From NCBI RefSeq assembly GCF_001039355.2, contig NW_019775957.1, positions 367,086 to 431,085 on the forward strand: a stretch of DNA of 64,000 nucleotides. Direction: 5' to 3'. This stretch comes from Lingula anatina (lineage: Eukaryota; Brachiopoda; Lingulata; Lingulida; Lingulidae). Positions 10,343 to 25,452 of this stretch are shown here, one piece after another (position 1 is the first letter of the stretch; every line of letters starts with the position of its first letter). Made by a program: the position numbers and the translations under genes. Under the pieces are notes generated by a model, which saw nothing but the letters and a program-made list of their open reading frames with translations, was not told the origin of the DNA and ran no database searches.

Positions 10343-12535
10343 TACATATATTTTTAGAGAATAGAAACATTTGTCAGACATTTAAAGTTTTTGTGCAATT
10401 CTTTCTTTTTCTATTTGTGGTCTATCCGTGTGGCCCGCATACTTAAATAGAGGCTCCTTTTGCTGCCTCTGTAAACTTCGAGGTGGGAAATTCCCAATGG
10501 CTTTCATTGTCTTTTGACTATTTTCTTTTCATTAAACTTTGTACGTTACAGTCAAGTAAAATTGCGCATGATTAGGCTGGTAAAACAATTCCCAGTTAGC
10601 CTGCATTACACGATGGTGCGCCATGTCGCATGGTCTGAGCCAAGTGGAGTAGTCATGCGAGAACATTTATTCTGGTTAAATCAGAGCAGACTGCATACCA
10701 CTGCCACTAAGGAACGTATCCTAATGAAACCAGTGACTTTTCTATAATTGAGGTAGGATAAATAAACACGTTTACCCCTAGGTATTCAACTGCCGTGTAT
10801 GATCATCAGTTATAATGAGGAAGGACATGTTCGTGTCCCTGCACTGTTATGGATTTAAGCATATTTCGTCTTCAAACGCTGGATGTAATATCGCCTTCTT
10901 GTGTGCGAAGAAGGATTATTGATAATGATAATGTTTACTAACACTGGCACATTTGTTACAAAGGTTATGATCTAACATGTTAATGATGAGCAGTAATAGG
11001 TATGATGTCTAAATCATGTGCCAATAAATATAAATATAGAGAGTACACTTTTTTGTATATGTGCATGGCTCATTATATCAAAAATTCTTTTTACTGTATA
11101 TTGTGATGAAGTTTGCCATTAATTTGATCGCCGCCTCGTCTTTTGTCTGTGTTAAGAACTTACATTTCTCTCTTGTGTATTTATGTGAGCTTTTTAGTGT
11201 TTGGTGTAAAGGGAGTATTTCTATTATTAGAAGTATTGACTCACACTTGGTGAGAGTATCCAAGAAAATTGCTTGGAGAAAAAAATCAAGTTTTCTGAAA
11301 AACTCAATCGTTTCAAATAACTTGGTCGCGGTTTGTTATCAGTTTGACATGCAATAGTTTTCTATACGGATAAACAATAATGGAAAAATAAGCACAACCT
11401 TTTTAAGCAATACTGAAAGTAATCTGCGAAGGAAATACATTTGATAGTTTTTCGATAAATCTTTTTTTCAGGGGCTTGTTAGCAGGAAAAACATTACCAG
11501 TCTTGCGATTTCTATATATATTCCAAAGATTACAAATTTTGATCGGTTGCAGTTTAAACTTGCTTTCACCATGTAAAACCTGAATATCATATCGGATTTA
11601 TTCTGTTTGTTCAATATATTCGGATTTGATATTCTAAATATGACAGGTTTACCTAATACAACAGAAAATGACTTTATTCAAGTATAAAATGCCCCTATTA
11701 CTAGACATTGTAAATCCAAAATGTCACATATTTGCTGTTTCAAATACATATGTTGCAGTCCACATCAGAATCCAGTTCAGCTCTTATCTGAACTAGTTTT
11801 GTTTTCAGGTCACTTAAGAATCATCATAAAAACATAATAATAATCAAGATGTTATATTTGGGTATTTTTGAAAGAGATTTTAGCCAAAAAATAGATATTG
11901 GTGAAATCACAAATATTTCAAGATTGTGTACAGTGCCTATTTTTTTTTTTTAAACCTGAAATGAAATGTGAAACAGAGCAGAGCAATATAGCACCATACT
12001 ATAAAAGAACATTTTAATTGCAATTTTGGTAGATATTAAAATAAAAAATTCAGATACAAGGTAATTTGCTGATACATGACTAAAATGTTCCTTACAAAAA
12101 GGGTTTAAAGCTTTCTTACTGTGCCTCCTATTCGGGAGAGTCAAGCCACATTACCAATCGTTCCAGGTAAAGAGAAATTTAATCTTATTTTGCTCAGAGA
12201 GGCAAACCTAAATGCTATTTATTTAATCTATTATTTATCAAAAGTAGCCATAAGAATATTTCTATAAAAATTTAAAATAAAAAAAAAGAGATAAAAGATA
12301 ATAATGATAATAATAATTGAAAATAAGGTCTTAATTGAATCCACTTTGCTTGATTTTCTTTTTGAGAAAAAGTATAACAGAAAACGGCTATGAGACAAAT
12401 AAGAGGTCATGTAAATGGTTCCAATCATATTAAGAATGTTCATTGTTATATTGAACTTCATTTTACTTAATGAATTTTAATCAGAGATATCCAAATGTTA
12501 ATGACGTGTTTCCGATTTCAATCTGATCTATGGTA

Positions 12536-12570
12536 AACACACACACACACACGCACACACACACACACAC
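12536..12570. repeat. (CA)n microsatellite
   Basis: About 17 CA units with a single CG interruption. Confidence 0.95.
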
Positions 12571-15500
12571 TTTTTGAGATCAAATATATGATGGTGAAAA
12601 TTGATAATATGTAGCAAGAACGGAAACAAGTCTTCCGGTTCCATGAAAATTATATTTCTTTATTTCTTTTCCTTTTTATGCCCAGTTAACATTGACTAAA
12701 CCTCTACTTCTGCAAATAGAATAACACACCATTGACCGAAAATCCAATTTAGCTGTATGATTTATGTCTTATGCCAAGGGAGTTCGCATTCTTACTTACA
12801 GATAGCCACTCATTAATATGACCCAAACTACGTTTTCAGAACCATTTCCCCGAATATTGAATATTTCATTGATGGCTGATAAAGGGTTACCCAAACGCCG
12901 TTTTCTTCTTTTTGGGTCCCACCGGTCACAGTGGAGATGTGTGACAGCCTGTAATACAAGTGCAGTTGAAAAAGACCTCACATATGACATTTACGCGATC
13001 TATCACGTACTTATGTAACTTAAACGTTTCTATCGGATGCCCTTGCTTTGGAATACTCGTGTAACAGTGTAATTATCTAACGAGGTTGAAATTTATTATC
13101 TCCCTGACCAGTTACTATGGATGAAAAGAAGGAAAAATAGTCAGGCTGGTGGTTTACAATATTTATTATGAAATGCGGATGGGGTTTTAATATAGTTATG
13201 TGTATAAATATTATACAAATTACGCCAATATGTAAAGGTAGTAAAATTACATAGACTTAAAGGAAGATGATTAGGGAAAAAGTGTAGGTATAACACTTAT
13301 TGAACTTATAGAAAATAAATTAACATACAGTTCATTAGAAATAAATACTTTTACAGTATGAAATATACATGGGATCCTGTAGGTAGTCACCTCGCTAAAA
13401 TATGATTTTTTTGGACTTGTTGCATAAGATATGCCACTATATTATCAATACTATTTGACACAGCAATGTTTAATTGTAAAGTAAGCTGTCAAAAGAGTTC
13501 GAGAAAAGTTTGATATCACAAAATGTTATCATTATTCAAGACAGACAATAAATGTATAACAATATGCACACAATCCGTGAATTGCCATGTTTATCTTCAT
13601 ATTATACATCTCGTTCAGTAAAATGCACCCCGCTGTTGTTTCAGAGTTTAGGCACCAGTCATGTCTGGATTACGATAAGCATACCTGCTTTTGTCGAAAT
13701 TGATCACCTGTCAGAATAAACTGATCTGCATAATGTGAACATTTTCCTCTTGTTAGGTTTAATTGGTCTGTGTCAATATGCAGAGGTCCACGCGTATAAT
13801 ATTCAAAAGCGTGCTGTTACTATGCCGTCACACATTTTTCGACAAGATGATTTTCCATGTATGTTCTGCACAGTAAACCTTCAAAATGCGTCTCCTTTAA
13901 TTCTTTTGCCTTGTCATAATGTCCTGCGGCAAGCGAAAGAAGTTTGAGGATAATAAGTAACTGTTAATAATAAAAAAAGGCCTGGCTTGCTACACACTTC
14001 TCGACTAGCACAGCAAGTGCTGAAGGAACCACAACGTTGCCAACGAGAGAAGTAATATCAGTTGAATATCTGATTTCATATGATCATCTAAGCTCAATCA
14101 AACTCATCTTCTGCTCGAGGGCCCCGAATGATATAAGGGTCAGCTAATCTTTATTCCTCATTTCCTTGTTGATTAATACGTGGCGGGTATTACTGATAAC
14201 ACAGATGGAAATGAAATATGAAATATACACAGACATGGGCAATTGCCAGTGAAGAATACTAATGTCTGAGCTAGTTTGCTCAGCTACAGCTGTTTCATCC
14301 CAGCAGACAGTTTTATCTTTAGAGAGGACTTCAGTGCCTATTTTTCACAAAGTACAATATCTTGACTGTAATGGTTTTTTGACAAACTCTTGGTGAAATG
14401 CTAAAATATTATTTTATTTTCAGCATGCAGAAAGGCGATGTTTTATTCAAGAAACATCCGTTTTCATAATGTTTAGAATAGAATAATCCTATTAAAATAA
14501 AAAAACAAAAACAAATGAAAAGCAAACATTCCTAAAGTTTTCATTTTCCTGTGGTTTGGTTTTTTAGAATATTTGACCTTTTTCCTGCTATAAAGAAAAA
14601 CCTTAAATATTAACCCTTACCAGAGTCATGCGGAAGCATAATGAGCAGATCATTACCGAAAAACACACTTATGTTTTACAAGTAAAGAAAGCAAAATTTC
14701 ATAAGTGCTGTACAAACGCTGGTTGTTTTTTCTTTTTCGTGACACGAACCCGGTCGCATCTGCCAAAGTTCCTCTGGTTGCCGGCAAGAAGCAGCCTTAA
14801 GAAGTGGCGGAAAAGAAGGCCAGCGCTGGACACCAGGTGACCAGGAAACGTATCGACTCAGCCCAAACATCTTAAAATAAAATCCCCATATCCGCTCCAC
14901 GTCAATCAGGGAACATGCGACTGGCGCTAGAATTACCTAGAATGGAATGATGAAATAATGACTCGCAGTTCGTTGGACATGCAAACACTGAAAGTATTGG
15001 CCGGGATGATATAATTTACTTTTTTCCTGTGTATGACTTTCAGTCGCTTTGTTATTCTTATGCACGTTATGAGATTAAAAATGGCGGGATTCATTTTCTA
15101 TTTTGATCTCATTACCACTTTTTACATCACTCTCTGAGTAGAATGAACCAGATGAATGAAGATGAAAAACAGCTCCTTGCAATTTCTGAAAATGAACTCA
15201 GCAATTTCCCCTGATCCTGTATAATACAAACAAAATATAATAATATAATCCAGATAAATGTTACATTATTCGTCGCGACAACTAAATACTAATCACTTTT
15301 ACTCCGATAATGGACAGCAAATTTACTACAAGTTTCCTTAATAACTTAATTAAGATCGCATCAAAAGACAACGAAATTTGATAGTTGTTAAAGCGCACGA
15401 TTTTCCGCTCATCTTCACAATGTAGGATGACAGTGTTGTTATCTGCAGCTCCTAGTAATCAAGGCTTTTGTTTCATTTCCAAAGCCCCAAACCCCGAGGG

Positions 15501-18500
15501 CGTTGGAAGCAACGAACGCCTAATTACCGAGAAACGCTGGTGTCTGGAATTTCAATTTCCAACCACAGTCACAAAGTTATTTTTAAAGAAATATGAAAAA
15601 TACACAACAATTCCATCATAAAGAATGCTTTCTAAATATAACTGAACGGCTTTGATGAAATAAATTATCGCACTTTCAGCATTTTTGGGACCCTACTAGA
15701 GTCATGTCGAACCGATTTAAGTCCGAGCGTCAAGACAAATCGTCACTCTATTTATCTGTAAACAATTGTTCATTTAGCAGAAAGATTCAGATTTTCTGCT
15801 TCTATACTTAATGCATCCAGCTGAATTCACCAGCAATTAAAATATATATAGCTTGGCAAAACTGCAAATCACAAGTGAGAATTATACGCCGACGTTGTTG
15901 CTGGAGTTTAACCTGCACATTTTTGGGGAAACTGCTTCTCAGCAAAACGCATTTCTCTCAATTTTTCATTCGCCAGGAAAAGCCAACAGCATGGCGTCTC
16001 AAAACAGGGGCAGTCGCTTTCACTGGATATTTCCATACAAAGATAATGGTAACTTGGTAAATAGATATAATTTTTATCATTGGTGTAAAATGAATGTCAA
16101 GCGCTATATATGATAATATACATTTTGATGATATTGGTTTAAGTAATACGTTTTCATTCTTAAGAAAATTTGCAACTTTTTTATATTGCCATATTGGTTC
16201 ATTGATTTGTTTGACAAAAGGACATTCATGTATTTCATTATTTCTTAATGTATTTTTATCACATTGTAGAAGAATTTGATAGCACATTAGGGACTAGGAT
16301 ATGCTAACATACGCAATGTCAGATGCCCTACAGATTCAAATGACTGCAGATGAAATATTGGTTCTTTCGGAATTTACTCAAGGCTTAAATAGGTAACATA
16401 TTGGACCGACAGGATTTAACATTTAACGATTTTATGATACTATTATTTTTTAACAATTTTCAGTCCCCATTTATTGACTGTGATTTATTCATTTTATTCG
16501 TGCAGTCATCATTGAAGAAACGCCGAGAAAATTCAGCAAACCAAAGAAAAAAAGACTTCTAAAATAGTTTGTTGGACAGCAGTTTAGAAGGCTTTTCACT
16601 AAAAGGCCATTCTACATATCCAATGATAATCTGGATTTAAAAATACTACAAGGGAAATGTGAATATACTTTGAACAGATGGGAGATGATGCCGCGGAGAG
16701 GAAAGATTTCGCTCATTACCGGCATCTAAGTTGTATACTTAGAAGTTGCTGTTAATGTCTTCAAATTACTCCGGATTATTTCTATTATTATGCCCTGTTT
16801 GGCAACATCTTAATGGTCTGGAGTGGGATTGAAGTTGTGCCATTCGCAACCGGAATGCCACGTGAAGTGGTCCATAATCTGACGCAACTCCAGAGGAAAT
16901 ATCTTACTGACAATGAGATTACAAGCACAGTTATGAGGCAAATAGCCTTTTTTGTGCTTTCCTAGTTTGTATTTCATTATACTACGTCGACATTAATCGA
17001 AACCTAAATGTTCTTAATTGCAACTTAAAATACTGCGTGACCGTAAGAGGCTTACGCACGCTGACATGCTGTCATATCTGCGTTCGTTCTTACAAGACAT
17101 TTTTATTCATTTAAACCCTACTCTCTCTTCGTCGCCGCATGAACCACTAATAGGGACACGTGCACGTGTTTTCTTCAGGTGGAACTACTTAAAGAAATTA
17201 AATGTCTGCTGGTGGACGAAAACTTTTCAATGACGCTGAACGGCACAATTATTTATTTCTGAGAATGAAAAATAATGTGAAAACCGACATGATTTTGAAC
17301 GAAAATAAATGTAGATAACCACACTGAGAAAAGTGCGTCACTGGGGGTGTTAAAAGGATCCAATGCGTCAAATATAAATTATCTTGTGAGCTAAGGTGTT
17401 TTCAGCATCATACGCTGAAAATGTTGACAATAATAAAACCGATAAGGAATATGATCAACGTATTAGAGATATTAATGTGCTATGACCGCAACAATCTGTT
17501 ACAACGACAGCCCCCTAATTAGATCATCTGGGAAATTCACGAAAAAAAAAGAAAAACAGCCATAGGAAACGCTTTGTAAAACAATACCCCATTGGGAAGT
17601 GAAAAAAATTGGCGATGTAACAAGCATGTCCTCTCAGTAAAGAACCTTCTGTATAATATCCTATTCTGTGCGTGCTCATCCGCCAGAAGACATCAGCCCT
17701 GCATAGTCTGTGTGCGCTTGCGGTCATCTCGAACATTCACTGAGGCGAATATTCTAGCGACTAACAAGCGCGTTGAATTAATTTAATTTTTTGCTAGAAT
17801 ACCTTCTTCTGGGATGATTACAAAAATGTTACTAATCCCTGTCACAAATACAAGAGCAATTTGACATATTGCACACTAATCATGCATAATTATTTTGCGT
17901 TACGATGGAGAGGCTATCGTGTCTCTTTCCGACCAAGCGGGGCGAAATTTGCATGTGGACTTTAAATGGACGCGTTGTTAATTTTTCATCAACCCCTTTG
18001 AGCATTCAAAATATCTAATCAAGTCAACCTTTGCCTGGAAAGATAATGAAATAAGCTAACAGTGAAGGATATGTATATACCACAAGCTTATGAAGCACCT
18101 CTTCCACAAAAGTGTCACGATAGGCCCTTGCATGTTGCGCTGTTAATCATGTTAATGATGTTGAGGCGATTTTAAGAGATTTCCAATCACGATGAAAATA
18201 CACGAACACGCGGTGCACTTACAGCGCTGCGAGAGGGAGGCTTAGGTAACAGCTACCTGTTATCAACAACGAACTCCGAGGCAGCATTTAAAATCCAGAA
18301 CCCGTAAACAACTGCTCCTCAATTTTTCTTTGTAGTTCTTGCGTGTACTTGTAAAAGAAACAGACTCGTGTATTTCTGACATTCATATATTGTGGAGATT
18401 TTTGCAGCATCTGTCCTTACTTTCTTGAATTTCTTCACCTGCGAAATCCTATAGCATAACTTCCTGAAAATTAGCCCCACGACGCTCCATAATTGCTGCG

Positions 18501-20136
18501 CGCGCGTGCTAAGGCAGAGGCGTGCAATCATGGTGTTAACCCCATTGTTCACGCCTAAGCTTTGCGATCTGTAACTGCTTATAATTACACACCTCCATCC
18601 TGCCGTGTGCAATATGAAAATGCGAAGAGAGGTGGAGCTGTTTACACCAGTTTACAGAGGCTTAAGTCATCAAGCTGGCAGCAGCAAATCATCTCAGTCT
18701 AATTAACGTGTCGCTTTTAATTCGACTCAGCGAAATGCTGATTATCAGATATTAGAGTTAACAAGGTGGTCATTCAAATATACGATTGAGCAACAGTACA
18801 CATCTGGCCGTTACAACTTCATTACTATTAAAGTTAATGACAGAATATGTGAAGTAGTAAAGTACATATAAGAAGCTAGATTTTTTAAAGATAGAAATTA
18901 ATAAAAATCATACTGTATGAAGATGTTAAGTCGCAATTGGCAATAATTTTACTGGTCTTGTGAGCTTTCTTGATAACATTACAAAGACAACTGAATTGTA
19001 AACGTTGTTCATCCAACACAGAGATATAAAATGTATTTCCATTGAGTTTATAGTAGATAATTTTTAAAAGTTATTTTATGTGTGGCATGTATTACCAATG
19101 CATATTTAAGACCATCTTTCGGGTTACTCAGTTATGGCTGTGCTGTTTAATAAAGGCACTTGCAGTTAAAATGTTGGATTACGTTCAATAATTATTCATG
19201 CATGGGTTCTGCAAAAGTTCTGTTCCATAATCACGAAGAATAGTTGACCTTTTAATGGAAAATATTAACATCACCTATTGAAAACGTGTTGAATATTAGG
19301 GAATCATACAAAAGGAATGTTTTCGGCATTTGATGGAATCAAGCGCGATTGATTAACAAATATGAACGGAACATCTATTCTCTCGAAAATTACATTAGTT
19401 TGAGATCAAATAAACCAAAAAGAACATTTCATAAATTAATTCTATATATAAGATAATAATTTCAAAACGGTTTTTCATTCGTTTTAGTGACATAGGCTTA
19501 CTATCTCGGGAAACAGCAGCAGAGTATGGTAGATTATGGAGAGGGGTCAACTTTGTTTTCAGACTCGTTCTACGGAGTAAAAAAAAACGGTTCCTGCCAA
19601 CTAATTATGCAGAGAACTTACGTGTGAATAAACCTGTCAACAAAAATTTGGTATCATACTCTTTATTCTGCCTCGTTACCTATTCCAATATTTCTGCTTC
19701 GGCAACTGCCAGAGTGTTGTAGGATGCAGGCGATTTGTCAGCGTCTGGTAGCAGAATCACACAGGTCTATCAAATTCCCGTCTGTGGTGTTCTGGCACGA
19801 AATTCGTCTCTTATTCATTCTCGGGAAATTTCTATGTCTCCAAATCAATTAAAATTTTCACTTCTTATTTTTTTGCCCCTCGAGATTTTACCATTATATT
19901 CTTCCCCTCAATCATTTTTTTTTCAACGGTGATCGCTTTCATTCACGTTGAGCACTGCTGCTTACATACATTCTAAATATTTACAATCAAAGCTTCATAA
20001 TCCGTGATCGTATTAAATCTCCAGCATCTTTTATGTTTGTGAAAGCTCGGTTTTAATACTCTGCCAATCATGCGCGCTGCTGTGACTCGTATCAATAGAT
20101 TCTCCCAACCTTCTGGATCCGCCATTAAACTCTTGG

Positions 20137-20183
20137 CCAATCACATCACGGAGATTTGCACCCGTTAATGTGACGTATAAATA
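20137..20183 (+). promoter_or_regulatory. Upstream TATA promoter with CCAAT and CRE-like half-site
   Basis: CCAAT lies at 20137-20141, TGACG at 20171-20175 and TATAAATA at 20176-20183. The CCAAT to TATA spacing is about 35 bases. A transcription start is expected near 20,205-20,212. The nearest downstream plus-strand gene is Pax6, so this is a candidate distal Pax6 promoter, comparable in placement to the multiple promoters of vertebrate Pax6. It could instead drive a non-coding RNA. Confidence 0.6.
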
Positions 20184-20206
20184 CAGCCTAGCAAGTGAAT
20201 TGGTGC

Positions 20207-20283
20207 TTATTCGCTATTTTGATCAAGCGAGAGAGAAGATCAGTGATTGACTCAGCGCACTTGACTTTTTCAAGCGAAAAAAG
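20207..20283 (+). other. Putative non-coding first exon of Pax6 (distal promoter)
   Basis: The start is inferred from the TATA box and the end is a GTAATG donor at 20284. The stretch contains no ATG, as expected for a 5' UTR exon. If it splices to the acceptor before 39844, translation would start at the first in-frame ATG of that exon (MTMPHKG) and give the short N-terminus. The splice partner is inferred; no transcript was available. Confidence 0.45.
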
Positions 20284-23200
20284 GTAATGTAAATTCAAAC
20301 TTGTTTAGATTTTTGACTGAATGTTTTTTCAGGGGAAATCTGAAAAGCGCCTTTATCTCGATAAGAATGAGGGCTTAATGAGGCATGTTTGAGAAGGGGA
20401 AGGTGACAAAATAGCTACACACCTTTCGATAATTTCTCCAATTAATCACTTAATCAAGCTCAAAAATGACCTGGTTTTAATGATTATCTCCCCATCCTCG
20501 CAGTCATACATCGGAGTTTTGTGATTAGTTCATCGAAGCATTAGAGTGGAATTCACTGGTCGCAAGTTTGACACAACTATTGTGTAATATAGAATGACAG
20601 GGAAAGAGGAGCTATATATAAGTGATTAAAAGGACATTGGTTCAGTAGACGGGGGAAATATTGACGGATCACTACCGTCGACGCTGCTGGGTCGTCACTG
20701 CGGGACAACATGGCAGCAGGGACGCACTAGTACTGGGATGGTCTCCGTAACACAGGGTCTTAACGGTCTGGTGTAGGATATTATCGTTTTAAGATGGATT
20801 GGTTTAAAGAATGCTGAATTAGTTTTTTACTGAAAATTAATATATGCTTAAGAAAAGATCTGCAAAATTTAACCGTGTTGCTGCACCAGTACCATTATTA
20901 TGTTGGCACTGTTTGCTCAGTTCTGAGTTTACTGTTACTGTTTACAAGTCAGCTGCGGCGAGCACTGCCATGACGGCTTGTATCTTTGTTAAATGTCGAT
21001 TGAATATGAAATAGAAGGAAGTTGTTCTTTGGTTTAACACACAAAGGATTTCCTTGTAAAAAATCCACAAACCTGGTTTAAATGCATCTTAAAAGGGCAA
21101 CAGATCCGTCTGTCCTAACGCTGACATACCTATGCTGGTGCTCACATGTTTCTAGGAAGTTTCATTGTGGCAGTGTGCCCGATTAGTCTTCACGGGATCA
21201 AAAGATCAGGTCGCTCCCTAGAATGACCCATTTCTGATTTTACGGATGAGTCAAGTAACGTACACATTCATTTGTGTAAAAACGACGTCAAGTTTGTTTG
21301 CCATCAATTGATTGAAGAATTTGAATTAATGACTTGTATTTGCCAAGGGCCTCCCTGTGATTCGATATGCTCATACTTCGATAAAGACTAGTTATAAAAA
21401 TAGGAACTGCTCGATATTATTGTATAACAAGTTTATCTTTGTTGCATGATGAGGATCTCAAATGTATATTTCGAGAACAACTTCCCCCAAGACATGTCCT
21501 TTTACAAAAAGCATTATTTAAGCTTATTTTATGACTTATCTAAAATGTGTTGCCATTTGTCGTCAAACCATCATTAAAATTTTAAATTTTTAATGTTTGA
21601 ATAAACTTTTTTGTCTTGTATTTTAGACACAAAAAAGAAAAAAAAAACATTTTGTTATTTACTATTGTAATGAAAATATAGATGGCGTTTTTATCGCAAA
21701 AAAGCTTATCGGTTCAGATATTAATTTAATATTCACTAATTCGATAGAATTTGTGTTGCAATGAATATTTCAGAGGATGGGACATGGAATGTTAAGCACT
21801 ATTTAATCATTTCAACTTCAGCTCAATATTTGACAAAAAATAATGGATAACAAGGTCTTATGGCTGTATATTGCTGAGAATATAAACTATCACACGCATT
21901 CGGATATATGGAATCCCATGATTACTTTTGATGTTGTCAACTGCTGGCAGATCTTTTTCGTCCACATTTTTTTTACCTTTTTGAAAATATTATCGGTCGT
22001 TTCTTTGGAACATAGAAATATAGAGTATACTGAGTGATTTTTTACTTCTTTTATTTGTGAGAACAAGTCTTTTCTTTGATGAATTCATTTCAATAATAAT
22101 TTTGCAACTTCAAAAACGACATTAAAGCAATATTCTAATTTGGTTTTGTCAGCATGGTCGGTTTAAAGGCATCTGTCAAAAATGAAATAAGGAAATGTTT
22201 ATTACTTAAAAGAAAATCACTATATATTATGTTATTTTGAACAATTTTTTGGAATTGATATGTATTATTTTAAATGCCTGTACACATAATTTCGAATGAA
22301 ATCTCAATTTACTTTGATTGTTTTTAAATTAGTTCAACATTTGAAAAAATCGCGTTTATTTTATTAATACTCTATTGTGACTACTATTTAAAAGTGAAAA
22401 AAATCACAAATAATGTCGCGTAAAGAATAACACGGTTAAAAAATTGCTTTTTTTTATAAACAGTTGTCCAATTGGCAGAGAAAAGATAATAAAACAGCAT
22501 TTCTTAAACGATGATGAGATCAAGTACCACTATAATTTATCTAAGTGCACATTATATGCAATTTATCTGTGTGTGCGTGCCAGCAAAGCGTCAACAGCCA
22601 GCGCTGTTCGTGTGATCCAACCTTATTATATTCAAATTAATTAGAGGAGCTCTTTGCCTTCGTGTAAATTCTGAAAACACTTGCCATTGATTTGATAGTT
22701 TACTCTTGTAACCTTTTTTGTTCTGATGATTATTCTATCTTGTTCTGAACAAGCATAATTTTTAATAGTTTGCCCTTTTATTTTTTTCCTTCATTTCCAA
22801 AGTAATGTTTTTATCAACTTCAAAAAATTAAGAAGACATTTGCATAAGTAAATACATTTAATACAGTAGCTATATATTTGTTTTTTATTTTTTACCAATA
22901 CTTTAAAATTTACAACTTACGATTTATCAGATACCCCCAAAGCTCCAATGTTATAAAATTTCTAAACATTTTTATTATCAACTGTTTGCTTATCATGTAA
23001 AATGACAGCTTGTCCTAAATCCGATCTCAATAGAAACCGAATGAAGTTTGATTTATGAACTTTTGCTAGATGACAACATTTAACTTTTATTTTGTTGTAT
23101 GTCCTTATTCATTTTTTCTTAACTGAAAGCTGAAGGTTTTTGAACGCCCACTTACTTGTTCGCGTTCGCAGCGTGGTGAGGCGGGACCATCAGGGTGTGG

Positions 23201-25433
23201 CGACATCTGGCGGCGAATTCCAGTCGCACCAGTTAACCCTCGAATTTTCTGTTGCTTTCCAATTCTATTAGGTTTTGACATGTTTGATTGGCGGGAAACC
23301 TTTATACAATTTTAAATACATATTGTTTAAGTGGTTTGAATAAGAAAACATAAATATTCAAGCTTGCACAGTTTGTTTGATTTGGATTTATTTCGAGAAA
23401 CAGATGGTAACATGCAGTTTTAAATGTATGAATGTAATAAATAACATAACGATATTTGTGAAATGCAAAATGTAGAAATACTTCAATGTGCAACCGTGGG
23501 GTGACAAACCCTTGCATTTTACTAAAAAATCAATTCTGCAGTGTCTGATTAAAGTAAAAAAAAAAACTTGCCTATTAAAACTTCCATTTTATGAATGCTT
23601 TCTTTTAAAAAAGGCATCTTCAAAAAATAGCTTTTTCAGAAATTTCATTGAGTACTTGTGATTTATGTTAGGACATGTCTTTTTTTGTTCCTCAAGTCCT
23701 AGTGTCAGCCTCTATAATCAATATAAACGTACGAAAGTAAAATGTTACAATTGTAGGTCTGAATAAAGTAGTTATCGATCCGTGTTGTTAGAAATAGAGT
23801 GTAGTTATTACAAACAGTGCTTGAATCGGAGATAATTACTACAGTGGCACGGAACGGCTGTACGTTAGCTCTCTGGATAGCGCGGGCATTGCTGAAAGAG
23901 AGGGCTGCATGGTATGATAAGGTGCGTAAAAAAGGCGAAAGTATGAAATTACTTAAATATGATAGTGAAATTTCTAATGATTCTCAAATAGGTGTAAATA
24001 TGATAATCAAGCCTCGGGTTATTATATTATTACTGCTCTTTTAGAAATAATATTTACAAATGCATCATAATTTAAAATATTTCACCAGTGATTTTGAATT
24101 AAATTGTAGTTTTATTTAGAGACAAAGGGCGCATAAAATGGGTTTCGGACAATTGCGAGTTTATAACAGTCGATGCTCTGGAAAATTCTGAACAAAGAAT
24201 TTTCATATTTTACTTCTTAATTTTTTTAAAAAATAAAATGTTAATAATACATTTTCAAATATTAAACATGTTTTTAAAAACGTTAGCATTTTTAAACAGT
24301 GCTATGCTTAAAATTTTCAATCAATAAGTTTCATGATCACTACATATCTGATCCTTATTTTTGCTTCATATCACAAAACTAATTAATAAAACAAACAAAC
24401 CAAAATAATGTTAGATAAAGTAATTATAAATTGATTAAACATTTGATTCGCAGCATTTTAATGTTCGATTACTTGTAACGTAAATTAATATGTTTCAAAT
24501 TTAATTTTTAAATATCATCATAACTTGAATGGCACGTAATTGCTATAATTTGTTAATGTACTTAAAGAAAAAAAAAACAAACTAGGTTATGAAAAAAACA
24601 AAAAATAGAAGATTGAATGAATAGCCCAAATATAGACTTAATAAATTGTTTCACCAGGACATAAAAATTTGAAATAATAAATATATTCTAGAGTAAGCAT
24701 GTGCAGTAATTTTCTTCTAAGGATGACTAAAAAGAAATTTTACAGCACAGTTCTTCAAATAAACAACCATTCAATTTTTTTGCGAAAAGAATAACAGACG
24801 AAAATCCAACAAAAATGCTGCGATAATATAGGTAAATGTAATGACCATTAAAATATCACATACTTTACCAAAAATTCGTTTTCTGAACTAAGTGTATCTC
24901 TAAGCATAATGATTTATAACTTTATTTCTGTCATCAGTAAGCATCTTTGCTACTTAACCCAAGTACTTCCAAATGACAAACAAAATTCTTACCTGCAGTT
25001 ATATCTGTCAAAGCGTTTCGCCGCAGCAGTGAAAACTTGCAGGTAACAGAGCTACTACATCGCCGGCAAATTGCATCACAACAGCGCGTCCGCCAGATGC
25101 CAAGGGAAATGCTGACAATGCAACTCACATTTGCCATTAAGTTTGATAACAGGGATTTAAATTTGATACAAAATTGGGATATTGCGAAGATTATAATTCC
25201 CGATCACACAAAGATCATAGATTCCCGACACACCAAGATAACAAGGAGATGACCACACATTCATTTAATAAGCTTATGTATTTCGAATGGCCGACAAGTT
25301 CATAACGAAATATTTATTACCACCCGCAGCAAAAAATAATACAACAATAAAATGAGATCAAATTCAGATGACGTAATAAAAGAGGTTGGTACCGCCATGC
25401 GAGAAACACAATATCTGTGCATTGTAAAGCTCA

Positions 25434-25452
25434 TAGCGCCTCTGGCAGCGCC
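25434..25452 (-). promoter_or_regulatory. CTCF-like motif, minus orientation
   Basis: The minus strand reads GGCGCTGCCAGAGGCGCTA. The TGCCAGAGG-GCGCTA pattern matches the CTCF core with one G missing. It faces the 28.8 kb motif in the opposite orientation. Confidence 0.35.

Larger units (their letters stand above)
7240..20100. other. Gene-poor intergenic region, left part
   Basis: I see no convincing coding exon here. Open frames are short and lack domain signatures or splice-compatible partners. Contents include a CTCF-like motif near 8,239-8,255, a paired-domain-like site at 9,067-9,076, T and G homopolymers near 10,317-10,342, a CA microsatellite at 12,536-12,570 and GC-richer blocks at about 14,620-14,940 and 18,100-18,700. 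Regulatory DNA is plausible but not shown. Confidence 0.5.

Noticed and set aside
14628-14900. Overlapping open frames on both strands
   Set aside because: Both carry runs of Phe or Lys from simple sequence and neither resembles a known domain. The interval is GC-richer and may be regulatory.
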